Assembly: GCA_028023455.1 (NCBI GenBank)
Contig: JAQFVV010012476.1
Span: 3,783,555-3,847,554, forward strand
DNA from: Epiperipatus broadwayi
Taxonomy: Eukaryota; Onychophora; Udeonychophora; Euonychophora; Peripatidae
Direction: 5' to 3'
Length of the DNA stretch: 64,000 nt
Shown here: in pieces, positions 1 through 11,478 of the stretch
Layout of the letters: each line of letters starts with the position of its first letter
Position numbering within the stretch: the first letter of the stretch is position 1
Notes under the pieces: generated by a model
What the model saw: only the letters and a program-made list of their open reading frames with translations
Databases searched by the model: none
What the model was told of the DNA's origin: nothing
Position numbers and translations under genes: made by a program

Positions 1-50
1 TATATAGATGTATTTATTTATTTATTTTCTTTTATGTTTAACTTGATATT

Positions 51-51
51 A

Positions 52-134
<83 letters not shown>
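51..134. repeat. (ATT)n microsatellite
   Basis: About 28 uninterrupted ATT trinucleotides. From here to about 605 the sequence is AT-rich with no gene or repeat that I can recognise. Confidence 0.97.
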
Positions 135-605
135 GTATTTATATGCCTATCTCTGCTAGAACATCTCTGAGATTTTTGGTATAAGTTATACCAAACTGGT
201 AATATTTTCTTTCGTTGTATTATGTAAAAATATTATATATTCCTGTACTCATATTATTGGTGCAAATTGCATGCTTATCATCATTCATTAGTTGGTAATA
301 ACAAATAGATACATGAAAATATTTATGCCAGTATTGCTAAATGGTCAAGCTTACTTGATAGCATTTACGCTAATTTGAAATTCAATGTTCATAATTTTTC
401 ATAGATATTATATTCATTTATAATTTAATTAATGCTAATATAATATTTTATTGTCTGATGTGATTTTGAAAATATTTCATACATGATCATATATTTGTGT
501 GTGTGTTCGCTATCAGAAGCTATTTTATAAGAGTTAAATTTATGCTTATTTGTTTCATATTGGTTGCGGATGGTGCTATGCGCTAAAGATTGTGAAAATT
601 TAAGA

Positions 606-1414
606 GTTTGTCTGTTATGGATTTGTCCTTTAACCCACAAATCGCTAATTATATTATTGGTTGTATGAGGTAAAAATCAAAGCTTTTAATTGGCCAACTC
701 ACAAACTGAAGACAAAGCCAATTGTTAAAATATATTCACCTATAATATTAAATTCACTTCAGATTCATTTATAAAAAATATATTAATAATTTGTCAGGTT
801 ATGAAAGTGAACGAAAGTTCTTTCAAAAATAAATTGCTATTTATTTATTATAAAATATTCAATTTCGGCAAATTTAAAAGTGAACATACAAACAAAGAGT
901 TGCTGACGTAAATGCTTTTTTTTCAGTTTTATGTTATGGAAAAGTAAATATTTTTTTTTTGCTAAATCTTAAATATTTTTACTAAAATCTTCAATATTTT
1001 TCGAAAATAATTTTGCTTTTTTAGTATACCCTATGAAAATGATTTGTAAATGATTTGTAATTTCTCAAAATATACTTTTTTAATACTTTAAATCACATTC
1101 AAAATGAAAATCTCAGCGTTTTTCTTTATTTTCTTTGATCAGGCGGTTTCTTTGTTATTTCCAGCCAATCAGAATGTCTTTGTCGGCTGAGAGCCGGCTG
1201 AGAGCCAATCACCGACAAGTTTATTTATTTGTTTAGCTTTAAACACCATTTTATTGATTTTTTACTTGTAAAATAATTCAGAAGAGGGCAGCATCTTACA
1301 GAACTTTTAAAAACCTATCTAATAAGCATAAAACATCTATCCTAGTATTAAAAATAACGGAATTAGAGTGATGTCAACTGTCGACGAGAAGTCTTGTAAG
1401 AGGCGGGCTAAAGG
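606..1414 (+). repeat. Interspersed repeat, inverted partner of 45361-46153
   Basis: About 800 bp that aligns along its whole length, in reverse complement, with 45361-46153. Shared landmarks are the ATTATATTATTGGTTGTATG block near the left end, the CCAATCAGAATG and GAGAGCCAATCA blocks in the middle, and GTCGACGAGA near the right end. The two copies differ at roughly one base in eight by eye. The CCAAT boxes and length would suit a solo LTR, but I could not fix clean TG...CA ends. It is unclassified and shows no conserved reading frame. Confidence 0.8.
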
Positions 1415-2065
1415 ATATGAAAAGCATTAGATGCCTTTTGAGTGGAGAGGTGATTGAAAGGATGATCATGCTATTCAGATTGAGTAACACTCATTTTACT
1501 TATTTATTTATTGAGCCATGGGTGGTAGTATATTTTCTTATTTGATAGTATATGAAGTGATAATTATATTTCTTAAAGTGAAGTGGTAGATGTCCCACTT
1601 ATTCATGATAAGTCAGCTAGGTTCCGCACCACTTGTGTCAGAAAATTTGGTAGTTACTATGTTGATGAATTAACTTGATGTTTGGAGACTTGTTAACCCC
1701 CATGTGCATGTATGTAAATATTTATTTGATATTATTTTGGTCTCCCTCTTCATTCCATGTATTTATCGTCATGTAGTATACGTTAGTTATTTCAGATGAA
1801 TGTTTTAGTGATTTCTGTAATATACTTGAAGTTGGATTAATAATTTAATGATTAGCTCATTGTACCATCCGTACTGTGAAGTTTATTCATTCCGTTAGTA
1901 AACTGATAGAAAGTATATTCAATAAATGCGTTATGATTGTAAATTTATAAATGCGCATACATTTGGAGATATGATAAATTTAAAGACATGGAAGGGGATG
2001 AGACCATCGCTGGAATTGTAAGCTCTAAGTAGCTTGTCAAATCATATCACCCACATTATCATTAT
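1415..2065. other. No gene seen
   Basis: AT-rich sequence with no convincing exon, RNA gene or repeat structure. Confidence 0.6.
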
Positions 2066-2293
2066 TTAAACCAGCAAGCATCACATGATCACATCTCCAA
2101 TACTTGCACATAATTTTTTATAAACAAAGCAAAGCAAACTCCTCACTGACAAAGGCCACAAGCCAGAAACTAATCTGGGGATATTGGATGAGTAGGCATT
2201 AGATAGGGATTTTATGCACAAGCCTTCTGGCATCCATTGATTACTCTGTTTAGCACAGGTGGCACTACTATATGGAGTTTTGCTTTGCTTTGT
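2066..2293 (+). repeat. Copy of abundant short repeat R1 (composite)
   Basis: R1 is my name for the commonest repeat here. Its + form runs CTCACTGA..GGCCACAAGC..AGAAACTA.TCTGGGGATATTGGATGAGTAGGCA..AGGGATTTTATGCACAAGCCTTCTG and ends ACTGTATGGAGAGTTTTGC. This copy has a minus-oriented fragment (2066-2138, with CATCACATGATCAC) fused to a plus-oriented 3' part. Flanking 2294-3197 shows nothing recognisable. Confidence 0.85.
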
Positions 2294-3197
2294 TTATTAT
2301 CATTATTTCATTTATTATTATTATTACTGGCAATTCAACCTCCCTGTATGAAAGTAATATTGGATTACAAAATTTTAATTTATTTAATGCTAATTTTAAT
2401 AAAATTATTACTTAATTTCATATAGTAAGAATAAATTTGTAGGCATACGGAAATAATTTCAATGGCATTAGTTGATTATTTGATACCGTTTTCTTGGTTC
2501 ATTGAGAGCACAGAATGGAAATAGGTGATATAAACATTGGTATGTGAATATATAATTATTTTGTGTCGCTAATAATTTAATAAATAGAGTTATAAATATT
2601 ATTGAAATAACAGATAAGCGGAAGAGCCTTCAAATATTAAGTGTATAGGATTTATGTAATTTAAGTGTTATTTAGTCAAGCTTGTAGTTAATGTGAAATT
2701 AATGTTAAATCATCATCGATGCGTTTGTAAAAGAATGTGTCTTGTAATAAATGTTTGTTGAAGTAAGATTCCCTCTGAATTATTTTATCATATACGTTCG
2801 ATTGACCATTGCCCCACACACATATGTTCAACGTAATATAATTGTAATACTTATGCGTTTAATAGTATAGCCATTTATTTAAATAATACTGAATTAATTG
2901 ATCCAAACTTTGTATAATGCCAAGGTATGGAATTTACCTTGTTTAAAATAGATGCTGATGTGAGATAAAAATGTACCTGATCTCTATCATTGTCTATCCT
3001 TTATTTTATTATAATAAATGTCAGTTTCACAATAGTCCTCATTACTTAATAATCATCTTATAATAGGATTGACTTATTATCCATACAATAGAGCCCTGAG
3101 ATTATTTCATCATTTAAATAAACATTGGTATAGCTGTGCAATCTAAATCAAATGTCTGTAGATTGATTATTGTTACATTGATCCCCAAACATATTAG

Positions 3198-3299
3198 ATG
3201 AGTGGCGTGATTGGTCTGGCATGTACTTGGATGGTGGGAGACTTGAACATATCATGGTTCTTGATTTAATCCATGAATTGCTTTCTTTTGATAACTTAA
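3198..3299 (+). CDS. Candidate internal exon, gene Z (unidentified)
   Basis: A 102-bp block between an AG acceptor (CATATTAG) and a strong donor (GTAAGTG). It is open in one frame with phase 1 at both ends. The peptide contains EWRDWSGMYLDGG followed by HIMVLDLIHELLSFDN, a mixed acidic and hydrophobic composition unlike the surrounding Leu/Ile/Asn/Lys-rich noise frames. Its 3' phase matches the candidate exon at 8729, so the two can be joined in frame across a 5.4-kb intron. I do not recognise the family. No upstream exon with a matching phase was found in this window, so the gene would start further left. An open block of this size can occur by chance; composition, donor quality and phase match are what raise it above background. 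Confidence 0.45.
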
Positions 3300-3568
3300 G
3301 TAAGTGTCTGTAGTCTAACTAAATAAACATTATATAATTATTATTTATAAATGCTTCTCTCATCCCATTTGCATTCTAGATGGCCACAAGACCCTATGAC
3401 TTCCAATTGAGCTAAGCTGTAGATTAATACTATAATAAGAGTCTTATCCATAATTAGAGATGCAACCTAAATTATAAATTTTATTTTATCTTGTATAGAA
3501 TTGGCACCTGGGCATTTATATGTGTACAAAGTGATATAGGTGAAGATTGAAGAGGTTACAATATATAT

Positions 3569-4074
3569 ATAATTGAATATTTATAACTACAGTAATCAGA
3601 TATACAGGTAAAGTATAACTTTAAAAATTTTACCACTTAGGAACCCTTTTGACTATCCTCGTAGTCTTTGTCAACTAATACATTGAAAGGCTAACCTTCT
3701 CACAATTCCATGATATTAATGTTTTCTTCCTGCCTATTGATTAAGATCATTTTTCTTTTGTTGTTATTTTGTTCAATTTGCAATATTTTTAGGTTCTATT
3801 GACGTAAAAATATAATAACATAAAAATATTGCAAATTGAAAAAATACCAACAAAAGGAAAATAAAGGAATCTATGCTAACATACAAATACAAACAAGACT
3901 TAATCAACAGACAGAAAGAAAACATTAGGACCTTAGAATTGTGGGAAGGTTAGCCTTTCAAAGTGTTAGTTGACAAAGACAACAAGGATAGTCGAAAGCG
4001 CTCCTAAGTGAATAAAATTTTTAAAGTTATACTTTACATATATCTGATTACTGTATTTATAAATATTCAATTAT
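3569..4074. mobile_element. Fold-back element with about 240-bp arms
   Basis: The left arm (about 3569-3790) and right arm (about 3820-4074) are reverse complements with scattered mismatches and a short spacer. They share AATTGAATATTTATAA at the tips, GACTATCCT..GTCTTTGTCAACTAA inside, and CAATTTGCAATATTTTTA at the centre. There is no coding capacity. It is either a MITE-like palindrome or an inverted duplication of a repeat. 3300-3568 and 4075-4420 hold nothing else recognisable. Confidence 0.85.
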
Positions 4075-4421
4075 AAGATTACAAATATTGATTTGAAGAA
4101 ATGCTGACATCAAATTATAATATTATTGCATTTATATAATATTGATATTCCTTTCATCTAGTTATCAAATAAGTGGATCTTTTGGCTAACTAATTTGAAT
4201 AAAATGAATACATTATTGCCCAGCTATATAAATGAAACAGTATATGTTATTTATCTGTTGAGAACCTATGATTCTGGCAATTTCACTGCAAATGCATTCA
4301 GCTGATTATACATCATTAAAAAAAACCTTTTTGTTATGCAGACATTTAAATGTTTTGCTTATTTTAATTTGCACACATATATATGCTGAATTATATTTTT
4401 TCATGGATTTTTAGTTTGCTA

Positions 4422-4566
4422 AACAATGGAAATAAAGACATTATATCCATGTAAACAGAGATAAACAATGGAAATTAATAGATATCCATGTAAACAGAGA
4501 TAACTTTTGCCTTTTTATGTTGCTGGGAAATTATCAATTACTACTAATTGACAATCCTCCTAAGGT
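4422..4566 (+). repeat. Interspersed repeat with internal tandem duplication
   Basis: A block of about 40 bp (AACAATGGAAAT... to ...GTAAACAGAGATA) occurs twice in a row at 4422-4502. It is followed by AACTTTTGCC and ATCAATTACTACTAATTGAC. The same block occurs inverted at 34826-34950. Confidence 0.75.
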
Positions 4567-5059
4567 TAAACAAGTTTTCTCCATTAATCTATAATAGCTT
4601 TTTTGTGGAGTTATTGAAGTAATAACAATAAATAAAACCATTAAGTACTATTAAAAATAATAGTAATTACAAAAATTCTGATGCACTTTAGATATTTTCA
4701 TAACTATTCACAATTGTTAAGCATGTTCCAAATTTGTTGAAAGTAAATGTCATTATGTGTTATCTCATGATTCAAGAATTTTTAAAATTTGCACTTTGCC
4801 TATTGATTTAAATTTGCCTGTTTCTATTTATAAAAATAGACATATTGCCTTTTTTTATTGTGTTTTTTTCATGAAGAATTTTAGTACTATTTAAAATAAA
4901 ACAAAAAGTAAATATACTTAAAATATCTTTGGCAGGATCCCCCCCCCCCAAATCAAGGTCATGTGATCTATGACTCTTATTTTGACTAGTAAATATACTT
5001 GTTTTCTTATTTTATTTTTTTACTATTTATATGTTTATATAAAAGATGAAGTTTTTAAA

Positions 5060-5215
5060 GCATTTCTCAATATTACTGCAATTAAATTAGCTGTAAATAC
5101 AGCTGCAATTTTGCCTTTCATTGCATGAAAGTGAGACCTGGACATCCTACTGAAGTTAAATAAAAGAATTAAAAATTCACTTTAATAATTGTTCATAAAA
5201 CTTTAAAAATACAAT
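5060..5215 (+). repeat. Interspersed repeat shared with 23420-23600
   Basis: Both copies share TGCAATTAA..T.GCTGTAAAT, AGCTGC.ATTTT, ATTGCATG.AA.TGAG and ATAAA..TTTTAAAAATA in the same order and spacing. They are too diverged to classify. Confidence 0.6.
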
Positions 5216-5258
5216 TACAATATCAAAAAATTAACCAATACATTTTTCAACTTGCTAA

Positions 5259-5525
5259 ATATGGTGCTATGCACTCCATTATGCAAAATCATATTTTCAA
5301 TCAATTAGGGAGGTTTTTTATAATGAACTTAAGCTTGATCTTCATAGGAGAGGTGACATTCTAAAGAAGTGCAGCATTAATTACTTTGATGAGAAGACAT
5401 GGGATAAAGGAGAATATGTTGTAAAGCTACAATTAGATGCTGAGTCAAAGCATTTCAAAAAGAAATGTTTTTTGCAGAATAAGTTGAAAAAAGGCATCAC
5501 AAAAGATATGCAGAAGTATTTGTGA
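5259..5525 (+). CDS. Candidate terminal exon or pseudogene fragment (unidentified)
   Basis: An open frame of 88 codons ending at TGA 5523-5525, with no initiating ATG. Composition is clearly protein-like. It includes YNELKLDLHRRGDILKK, then YFDEKTWDKGEYVVKLQLD, and ends ITKDMQKYL. A plausible acceptor (TTTTCAATCAATTAG) would start the exon at 5309 in phase 2. That phase does not fit the donor at 3299, so this is probably not part of gene Z. It could be the last exon of another gene, or a piece of an old transposon protein. I do not recognise the family. A (ATT)n tract follows 155 bp downstream. Confidence 0.35.
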   Translation: MWCYALHYAKSYFQSIREVFYNELKLDLHRRGDILKKCSINYFDEKTWDKGEYVVKLQLDAESKHFKKKCFLQNKLKKGITKDMQKYL

Positions 5526-5677
5526 TTCACAAATTGTTATGTATGGTTTTTGCAAAAGTCATGTCTATTATTTTCATCATCAATGTCTTCTTATTTCTTG
5601 TTTCTTTTCTTTCCTCTCCTTTCTTTTCTTCTTTCTCTTCCATTTTTTCCTCCTCTTCTTCTTTTTGTTATTGCTGA

Positions 5678-5679
<2 letters not shown>

Positions 5680-5762
<83 letters not shown>

Positions 5763-5780
5763 GTTGTTGTTGTTGTTGTT
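5680..5780. repeat. (ATT)n-(GTT)n microsatellite
   Basis: About 27 ATT units followed by about 7 GTT units, preceded by a pyrimidine-rich stretch. Confidence 0.97.
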
Positions 5781-7894
5781 CTGTCTTTTTATCTTTTGCT
5801 CTTAGAAATGAAATATCTGCTACTGATAAGTGATCTGTCTTCATTTACCAATATATAAAGTATTATATTTACATTGTTTCTTAAGTTGCCACATTTTTCA
5901 TATTATTCACTAATCTTTTACATATATATTGTTTTTAAAAATAAGCTTTATTTCCTATACTCTTCTTTAATCTATTCTTGTTTTAAGCCCTGCGAGATTT
6001 AGTGCAGAAAAAGAGTAATGAATTTGATTGCTACTGAACTATGGTTCTTGGCTCAATTCTATCACTTGCAGTGCTCAAACATCATGTAACCTCCAGAGTA
6101 TCAAACCATTAGATTATTTTGTCTTAAAAATATTCACCAAAATAACTGAAATCAATATAAAATGTTTTCACAAAAATAAATAAATAAATAAATAAATAAA
6201 TAACCATCTTTCCAGAGCATCTTTTACACTAGTGACAACATTAGTAGTTATACTTATTATTCTAAAACGACATGATTCATTGTTTAGAACCATTTTTAAT
6301 CACATCCATTTGTTAACTCAATAAAAAATATTTTTATGCAAGGTTACAGTTCTAAAACTCTCACATTTTTGCATGTGAAATTAACCTGACATAACTAGCA
6401 CCATATATTTTCAGCATGAGTAATCAATCTATAGATATTTTATAAGGTAATATTAATAAAATTCCTAGACTGGGTTTTGGTTGTGATTATTTTCAGTGGA
6501 GAGATTGACTTATGTTTTTTATGCAATCCAAGTTAATAACTTAAAGCTGAAACATTCTTCGTTTGAACCTAAATCCACTTGTTCGTATAGCCATATAAAT
6601 TTCAAAGTATGTTAGCAAGTATATAATTTACTGACTTCAGTTATATAGTAATGTATTTTTTAAATCTTTGGAAAAAAGGGCATATATCAAACAAAGCACC
6701 ACATGATTCTTCTAGCATGCATTTAAAGCATAGAACAATAGCAGCATGTTTGCTATTATTTATATAATCAAGTCATTTATCTTTATTAGGATAAAATAAT
6801 ATATGTACAATCCAATTTTCCTAACGTATGAAGATCAATGAACATTTTTTTACATTTGGATAACTCTTATTATCCATTCTTATAATAAGTGGCTGTAGAA
6901 TAGAATAATAGAGTGAATTGTTGCTCTTAGTGTAAATGTTACATATCAACTGGATAAATCAAGTGATGTACTGTCTGGTGTGAAAGAAATTTATCGGTCA
7001 TTTTTCTGAATTAAAATCATAATGTAAGTAAAGTATACCGATTTTTTTCATATTTATTTTAATATGGTAAGAACACACTCCATGCAATAGTGCAACCTAG
7101 TACAAGCGATAGTAATCAGTAGATGCCAAAACGTATCTGCATTTAAATTCCTATCTAGTGCCCATCTATCGATTACTAAGATTTGCACTAAGTGGCATTA
7201 TTTTATGAAGAGAATGTTACTATTTAAATAGCTTGTGCAAGGAAAAGAAATAGTGTTCACATGATGTTTCAATGGTTATATTCATTTACTTATGTTTTCA
7301 GATATTCAGTTCATTATTATTTTCTTAGTTTACAATTGTTTCCGCCATTTTTGAATAACCTACTTTATTCTTTTTTAACATACTTTCTTCCCTATTAGCA
7401 TGCATGATTTGTTATTATTTCTATTTTTATTATACACATAAAATATTCTAAATCTTTTCAATAAAAACTATTTTTTCCAGATTATGAAAAGTATTTTATA
7501 AAATAGGGACAAATGAGGTTATTTTAGTTTTTTAAATTTTCAAGTACACTTCCTCTTTTTACCAACTCATCTTTTATAACTATAGTAGTTACTTCATTCC
7601 TGCAACCACTATCCACTCAAAGTGATTTAATTTTAAATTTCATTTGTTTCACTACATTTATATACTTGTCTAGTTTTATTTTTTGAATGTCTAAAGTCTG
7701 TGCTAAACGTTTTTTTTTTTAATTTTTTGGTTTTTTTTTTACATATTTTTTTCTCATTACTTAAGCTTGATTTAATCTTTAATATCTCTATGTCTTCTAC
7801 TTTTCTTGCCTTTTATATTTCTTATTTTTCAAAAGAATTTGCGTCCCATTTCATTGCATGTTAAAAGTTTATCTATTCTGAGAATACTCCATCT
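5781..7894. other. No gene seen; small repeats
   Basis: AT-rich. It holds an (AAAT)n tract at 6177-6203 and a very diverged minus-oriented R1 fragment at about 7075-7190 (TCCATGCAATAGTGCAACC..TTCCTATCTAGTGCCCATC). No exon could be supported. Confidence 0.6.
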
Positions 7895-8245
7895 TATACA
7901 ACCAATACCCATGACCACATACATGTAAAAAAGCTAAATTATCTGCAATATTTCATGCTGAACCATCACTCATGAGTTGGTCGAGAGCATCAGCTCCCAC
8001 ATATGTATGTAATGAGTGCTCAGTTTATATTAAGATAGCAAATCTTCAAACTCTAATGGATAAGCTTCAGTCCTCTCAATTCTCCATCTTTTCAGCCATA
8101 CATATCATTGAAAATCTGATGGTGGCATGTTTCAAAGCCCTTGTTTGCTAATTTTGTTGTCATGCCCATGTTTTCTGTAAACCATTCTAACCCCTCATAC
8201 TTAGGATTTTAAAGCCACTTAAATACACAGATGAGGGATAAGCAG
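7895..8245 (+). repeat. Copy of repeat R2, linear form
   Basis: R2 is my name for a second abundant family. Diagnostic blocks in order are CATGACCACATACATGT, ATTTCATGCTGAACCA, CTCATGAGTTGGTC, TATATTAAGATAGCAAATCTTC, CCCATGTT and CTAACCCCTCATAC. The same order is seen at 23684-24010, inside the MITE at 24083-24575, and at 46310-46690. No reading frame is shared. Confidence 0.8.
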
Positions 8246-8283
8246 AATACAGGCTGAATATATATATATATATACACACTTAT

Positions 8284-8645
8284 ACTAGATGTAATTAAAG
8301 AGGATTTGACAGACTTGCAAGCTCCTTTCAGTCATTCCCTCCATCTTATACAAATGATATACATGACCACATACATGTGAAAAGATAACCAATCTTTAAT
8401 AAATGTATTTTATTTGAAGATTTGATATCTTAATATAAATTGAGTATTGATTATATATATATGTGGGGGGGGGGGAGATGACGATATGGACCCACTCATG
8501 AGTGGTGGTAGCATGAAATATGTATTTTGGAGATAATTTATCTTTTTCACATGAATGTGGTCATGTGTATTGGTTATATAAGATGGAGTGGATGACTAAA
8601 AAGGGCTTGAAAGTATGGGTTCAAATCCCATGTAATTATATCTAG
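8284..8645. mobile_element. Fold-back form of R2
   Basis: The left arm starts TAGATGTAATTAAAGAGGATTTGA. The right arm ends with a tRNA-like B-box (GGTTCAAATCCC at about 8619) and ATGTAATTATATCTAGC, the reverse complement of the start. Both arms carry GACCACAT.CATGTGAAA or its complement. An unpaired centre contains a poly-G run (8464-8475). Confidence 0.7.
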
Positions 8646-8728
8646 CTTAAGTATATATACTATACTTGTATTAAAATATTATATAGTAATAAATAATAAT
8701 AAAACAAAATATTCTTTACAATTACTAG

Positions 8729-8809
8729 GTCTTTTGAAATACGATGAATTATTAAAGGAAGAGATGAGACGTGCAAGTAAATCTACGTCAAAGAAAAGCT
8801 CCAAAAATG
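8729..8809 (+). CDS. Candidate exon, gene Z (unidentified)
   Basis: An 81-bp block after the acceptor TTTACAATTACTAG. It encodes LLKYDELLKEEMRR then ASKSTSKKSSKN, an acidic amphipathic stretch followed by a Ser/Lys-rich stretch. The entry phase (phase 1) matches the donor at 3299, giving AGT (Ser) at the junction. A donor G/GTAGAA would end it at 8809. If that donor is not used, the frame runs on through about ten more codons to TAA at 8839-8841, and this would be the terminal exon. The two outcomes cannot be separated by eye. A MITE starts 40 bp downstream. The function is unknown; the Ser/Lys-rich tail would suit a flexible or nuclear region, which is speculation. Confidence 0.45.
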
Positions 8810-8849
8810 GTAGAATTATTGATACATTAAAAAATAGATAAATAAATTA

Positions 8850-9178
8850 ATACTTATATAAGGCTAAAACCTTAGTACATGCGCCTTGAGTGCTTAATTT
8901 AGCAAGAGAGACCTCTACAAATCATAACGCAAGATTCGACTTTATAAAGATACGATAAGAGACCCTCTTATCTCTAAACTATTTTTCTTAATAATATAGG
9001 CAAATTTAAGCATGAAGCTAATAAATTCTTCACTGATTAAGTCCACTATTTCTATTAAACATTAACATTCGCAACTCTTTCGATTTACAACGAGTCAATA
9101 TTCAGATATGTAGCGCTCTCTCTTGCTAAATTAAGCACTCAAGGCGCATGTACTAAAGATTTAGTCTTATATAAGTAT
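8850..9178. mobile_element. MITE with 62-bp terminal inverted repeats, TA target site
   Basis: The left TIR (8850-8911) begins ATACTTATATAAGGCTAAA and the right TIR (about 9117-9178) is its reverse complement. Both carry ACATGCGCCTTGAGTGC and AATTTAGCAAGAGAG with only a few mismatches. TA dinucleotides flank both ends (8848-8849 and 9179-9180). Length is 329 bp and there is no ORF. The TA flanks suggest mobilisation by a Tc1/mariner-type transposase (inference). Confidence 0.85.
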
Positions 9179-9299
9179 TATGTTCTGACATCACGCTTAA
9201 TAAGAATTAATATTTATAAAGAAATTAAAAAATAATATTAACGTTATGCATCAGATAATTGAAAGATTACAGGAGTTAATCTTGATATTTAAGAAAAGT

Positions 9300-9420
9300 G
9301 TTGTCTTTTTTTTTTCTTTTTTCATGTGTCATAGCATCGGCCGGGAAGCGAACCCACTAACCCGGGACGACCACTGCTTGTAAGGTGGCTGTGCTGACCT
9401 CTCGACCACCAATGCTTGAC
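9300..9420 (-). repeat. tRNA-derived SINE / retroposed tRNA-like sequence
   Basis: On the minus strand the body (9420 to about 9328) has a 7-bp acceptor stem (AGCATTG with CGATGCT), an A-box-like TGGTCGAGAGGTCAGC, and a B-box-like GGTTCGCTTCCC at 9353-9342. An adenine-rich tail (T-rich on the plus strand, 9303-9321) follows directly. The anticodon region is ambiguous and the extra loop is long, as in class II (Leu/Ser) tRNAs. The A-tail marks it as a retroposon rather than a working tRNA gene. Confidence 0.7.
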
Positions 9421-9423
9421 CAG

Positions 9424-10880
9424 ATTTTTCAGTCTTTTATGAGTTCTATACCAACACTTTGCCAAAATAATTATGTGCCTACAGAAAACTTTGGATTCTT
9501 ACTGACTAAAAGAACAAGCTGCATTTAAAAGTAGTTTTAGCATAGTTTGGTTGCACTAAATAAATATAATCAATTGATTTTATTGCTTGGTAGTTAAACC
9601 ACTAAACATCACATGATCACTATCTCATACTATATGGAGAGTGTTGTTTTGCTTGGTAGTTCATAGAAAGTTAGAGTATGAAAAGCAGCTGAAGTAGGAT
9701 TGATATGAGGACTTTATATTCCAGAGCCATAAATTATAATCCAATGTAAACAAATTTAGGCTGACCCCTCTCTCCATATATATGTGTGGGGGCTTTGTAA
9801 GGCAACTTTCAATTGCACAATGAGATAGATGTTTGAAATACATAAATACACATACATAGACAGAACTTATAGTCAGACTTTTAATTTATGTGTCTTTTTT
9901 ATAATATATTTGTGTTTGTTGCTCAAATGATTTAGTAACTGATCATGTTTAATTTCTTAGTGCATTAAGAATTTGTGTTTCATATTGAGTAAAAAGTTAA
10001 TAACTAATTTTATAAGTAAATAAGCATTTATTTTTATATGATGCTATGCATACAATTGTATACATTCAAAGATCAGCCTTTCAAGCTAATTGTGCATGCG
10101 TCTTCTGCGAGTATTAAATAATAAATGAATACTTCACTCTATAATACAAGATATAGTATTTATGCAGGAATAAAAAGAATCCTCTTATTCCTACAACTCA
10201 AATTATTTTTTTTATATGAGCAAATCTGAAATACTGTTGAGTAAAGCATGAGAGTAGAATTCTCACTTTAAATTACTATCTACGATGTTGGAATAAATGA
10301 CTGACGTCGATGAAATTGTCTAGAATTTACTAATTTTATGTAAAGTGCACTGCAAATCTAAAGGATTTGATTGAATAAAAATATTATTAGTTACATTATT
10401 CAATCCATTGAAGGGAAAGTCTTATAAAACAACTTTCTGCAGCATAGAAAAAAAAGAATGGCTTGCTACATTAGTCCAATGAAACTTAATAAGATTTTAA
10501 ATGATACCTTTTTTATGTTTACCCTCTAGATTAAAAGTAGCAAGATACTTATTTGTTAACTAATAATTACATAGAGTTATGTAAGTTGAAAATGAGATAG
10601 TGGAATGTCAGCACTGATGAATGTGAATATAGTCTTGTGAACGGATGATGATCAACCATGTAGAGACAAGTTAAATATTGTGCATTAAATTCCAGTAAAC
10701 TTTACCACTGAAGATTTTAAAAGAAAATTTAGGTACTCATAAAAGTGGCATAGATCTTCTATTATTATTTGCTAAACTTATGGATAGAAGTTGTGACAGT
10801 TTGATAAATTATAGATTGTCATTATTTTCAACCAATCCATTGCAGAGTGAATGTCTCTCCAAATTTAATTCAGTTTTGCT
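9424..10880. other. No gene seen
   Basis: AT-rich. A decayed repeat at about 9590-9700 (CATCACATGATCAC, TTGCTTGGTAGTTCATA) is related to sequence at about 12700. No supported exon. Confidence 0.55.
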
Positions 10881-10884
10881 ATTA

Positions 10885-11310
10885 TCTAGCCTCTTTTCTC
10901 CACATCACAGCAGCAAACTTCCTTATTTCACTCTTCTATCTCATATGTAGTTTTTTTTCTAGATCTTTTGCAATCTCTCAGTGATCAATTTAAGATTTCA
11001 ACTATCCATCTTTTACTATATCTTCTAGCAATATGTTCATTCCAGTATCTCCTTACATCTTTGACTGATGTCAGTGATACTAGTTTATTCTTTCAAACCA
11101 GATTATTTCATTTTTGATCCTTTTTTGTTATTCCTAATGCACATCTCTCCATAATTCATTTAGTGATCATGAACATTCTTTGTGGTAAATGTCCAAGTTT
11201 TAGCTCCGTACGTAAAAGACATTGACATATTTTCTTTTAATATTAAGTTATTGCTACAAAAAAGCATTCCATCTAAGTTTAATTCTGTGATTAATTTCCC
11301 CCATTGTGTT
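10885..11310 (-). pseudogene. C-terminal fragment of a non-LTR (LINE) reverse transcriptase
   Basis: Conceptual translation of the minus strand, with frameshifts and stops, gives in order: EINHRIKLRWNAF, TYGAKTWTFT (the conserved TYG.ETWTLT motif after the RT domain), ITDISQR, HIARRYSKRW (compare GHIARR..RW), and DEIRKFAAVMWRKEAR. This order matches the tail of RTE/jockey-like LINE polyproteins, which are often annotated as craniofacial development protein 2-like or endonuclease-reverse transcriptase. Only about 430 bp remain. The catalytic YXDD region and endonuclease are absent. A fold-back element abuts its 5' side. It is dead. Confidence 0.75.
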
Positions 11311-11337
11311 TCCATTTATATTACTAATAAATAAATA

Positions 11338-11478
11338 TATATATAAACAAAAAAAGACTTATAAATCCAATAAATAATATTACATTTCAACCAGAGGACT
11401 GGTTTGATGAAAACCAGTCCTCTGGTTGAAATATAATATTATTTATTGGATTTATAGGTCTTTTTTTGTTTTTATATG
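11338..11478. mobile_element. Near-perfect fold-back (MITE-like hairpin)
   Basis: Arms of about 65 bp separated by 4 bp. Each arm carries GACTTATAAATCCAATAAAT and ATTTCAACCAGAGGACTGGT or its reverse complement. One arm also occurs alone at 33778-33849 and a relative at 14982-15010. The inner part of each arm contains the hammerhead-like core described in the findings. Confidence 0.85.
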
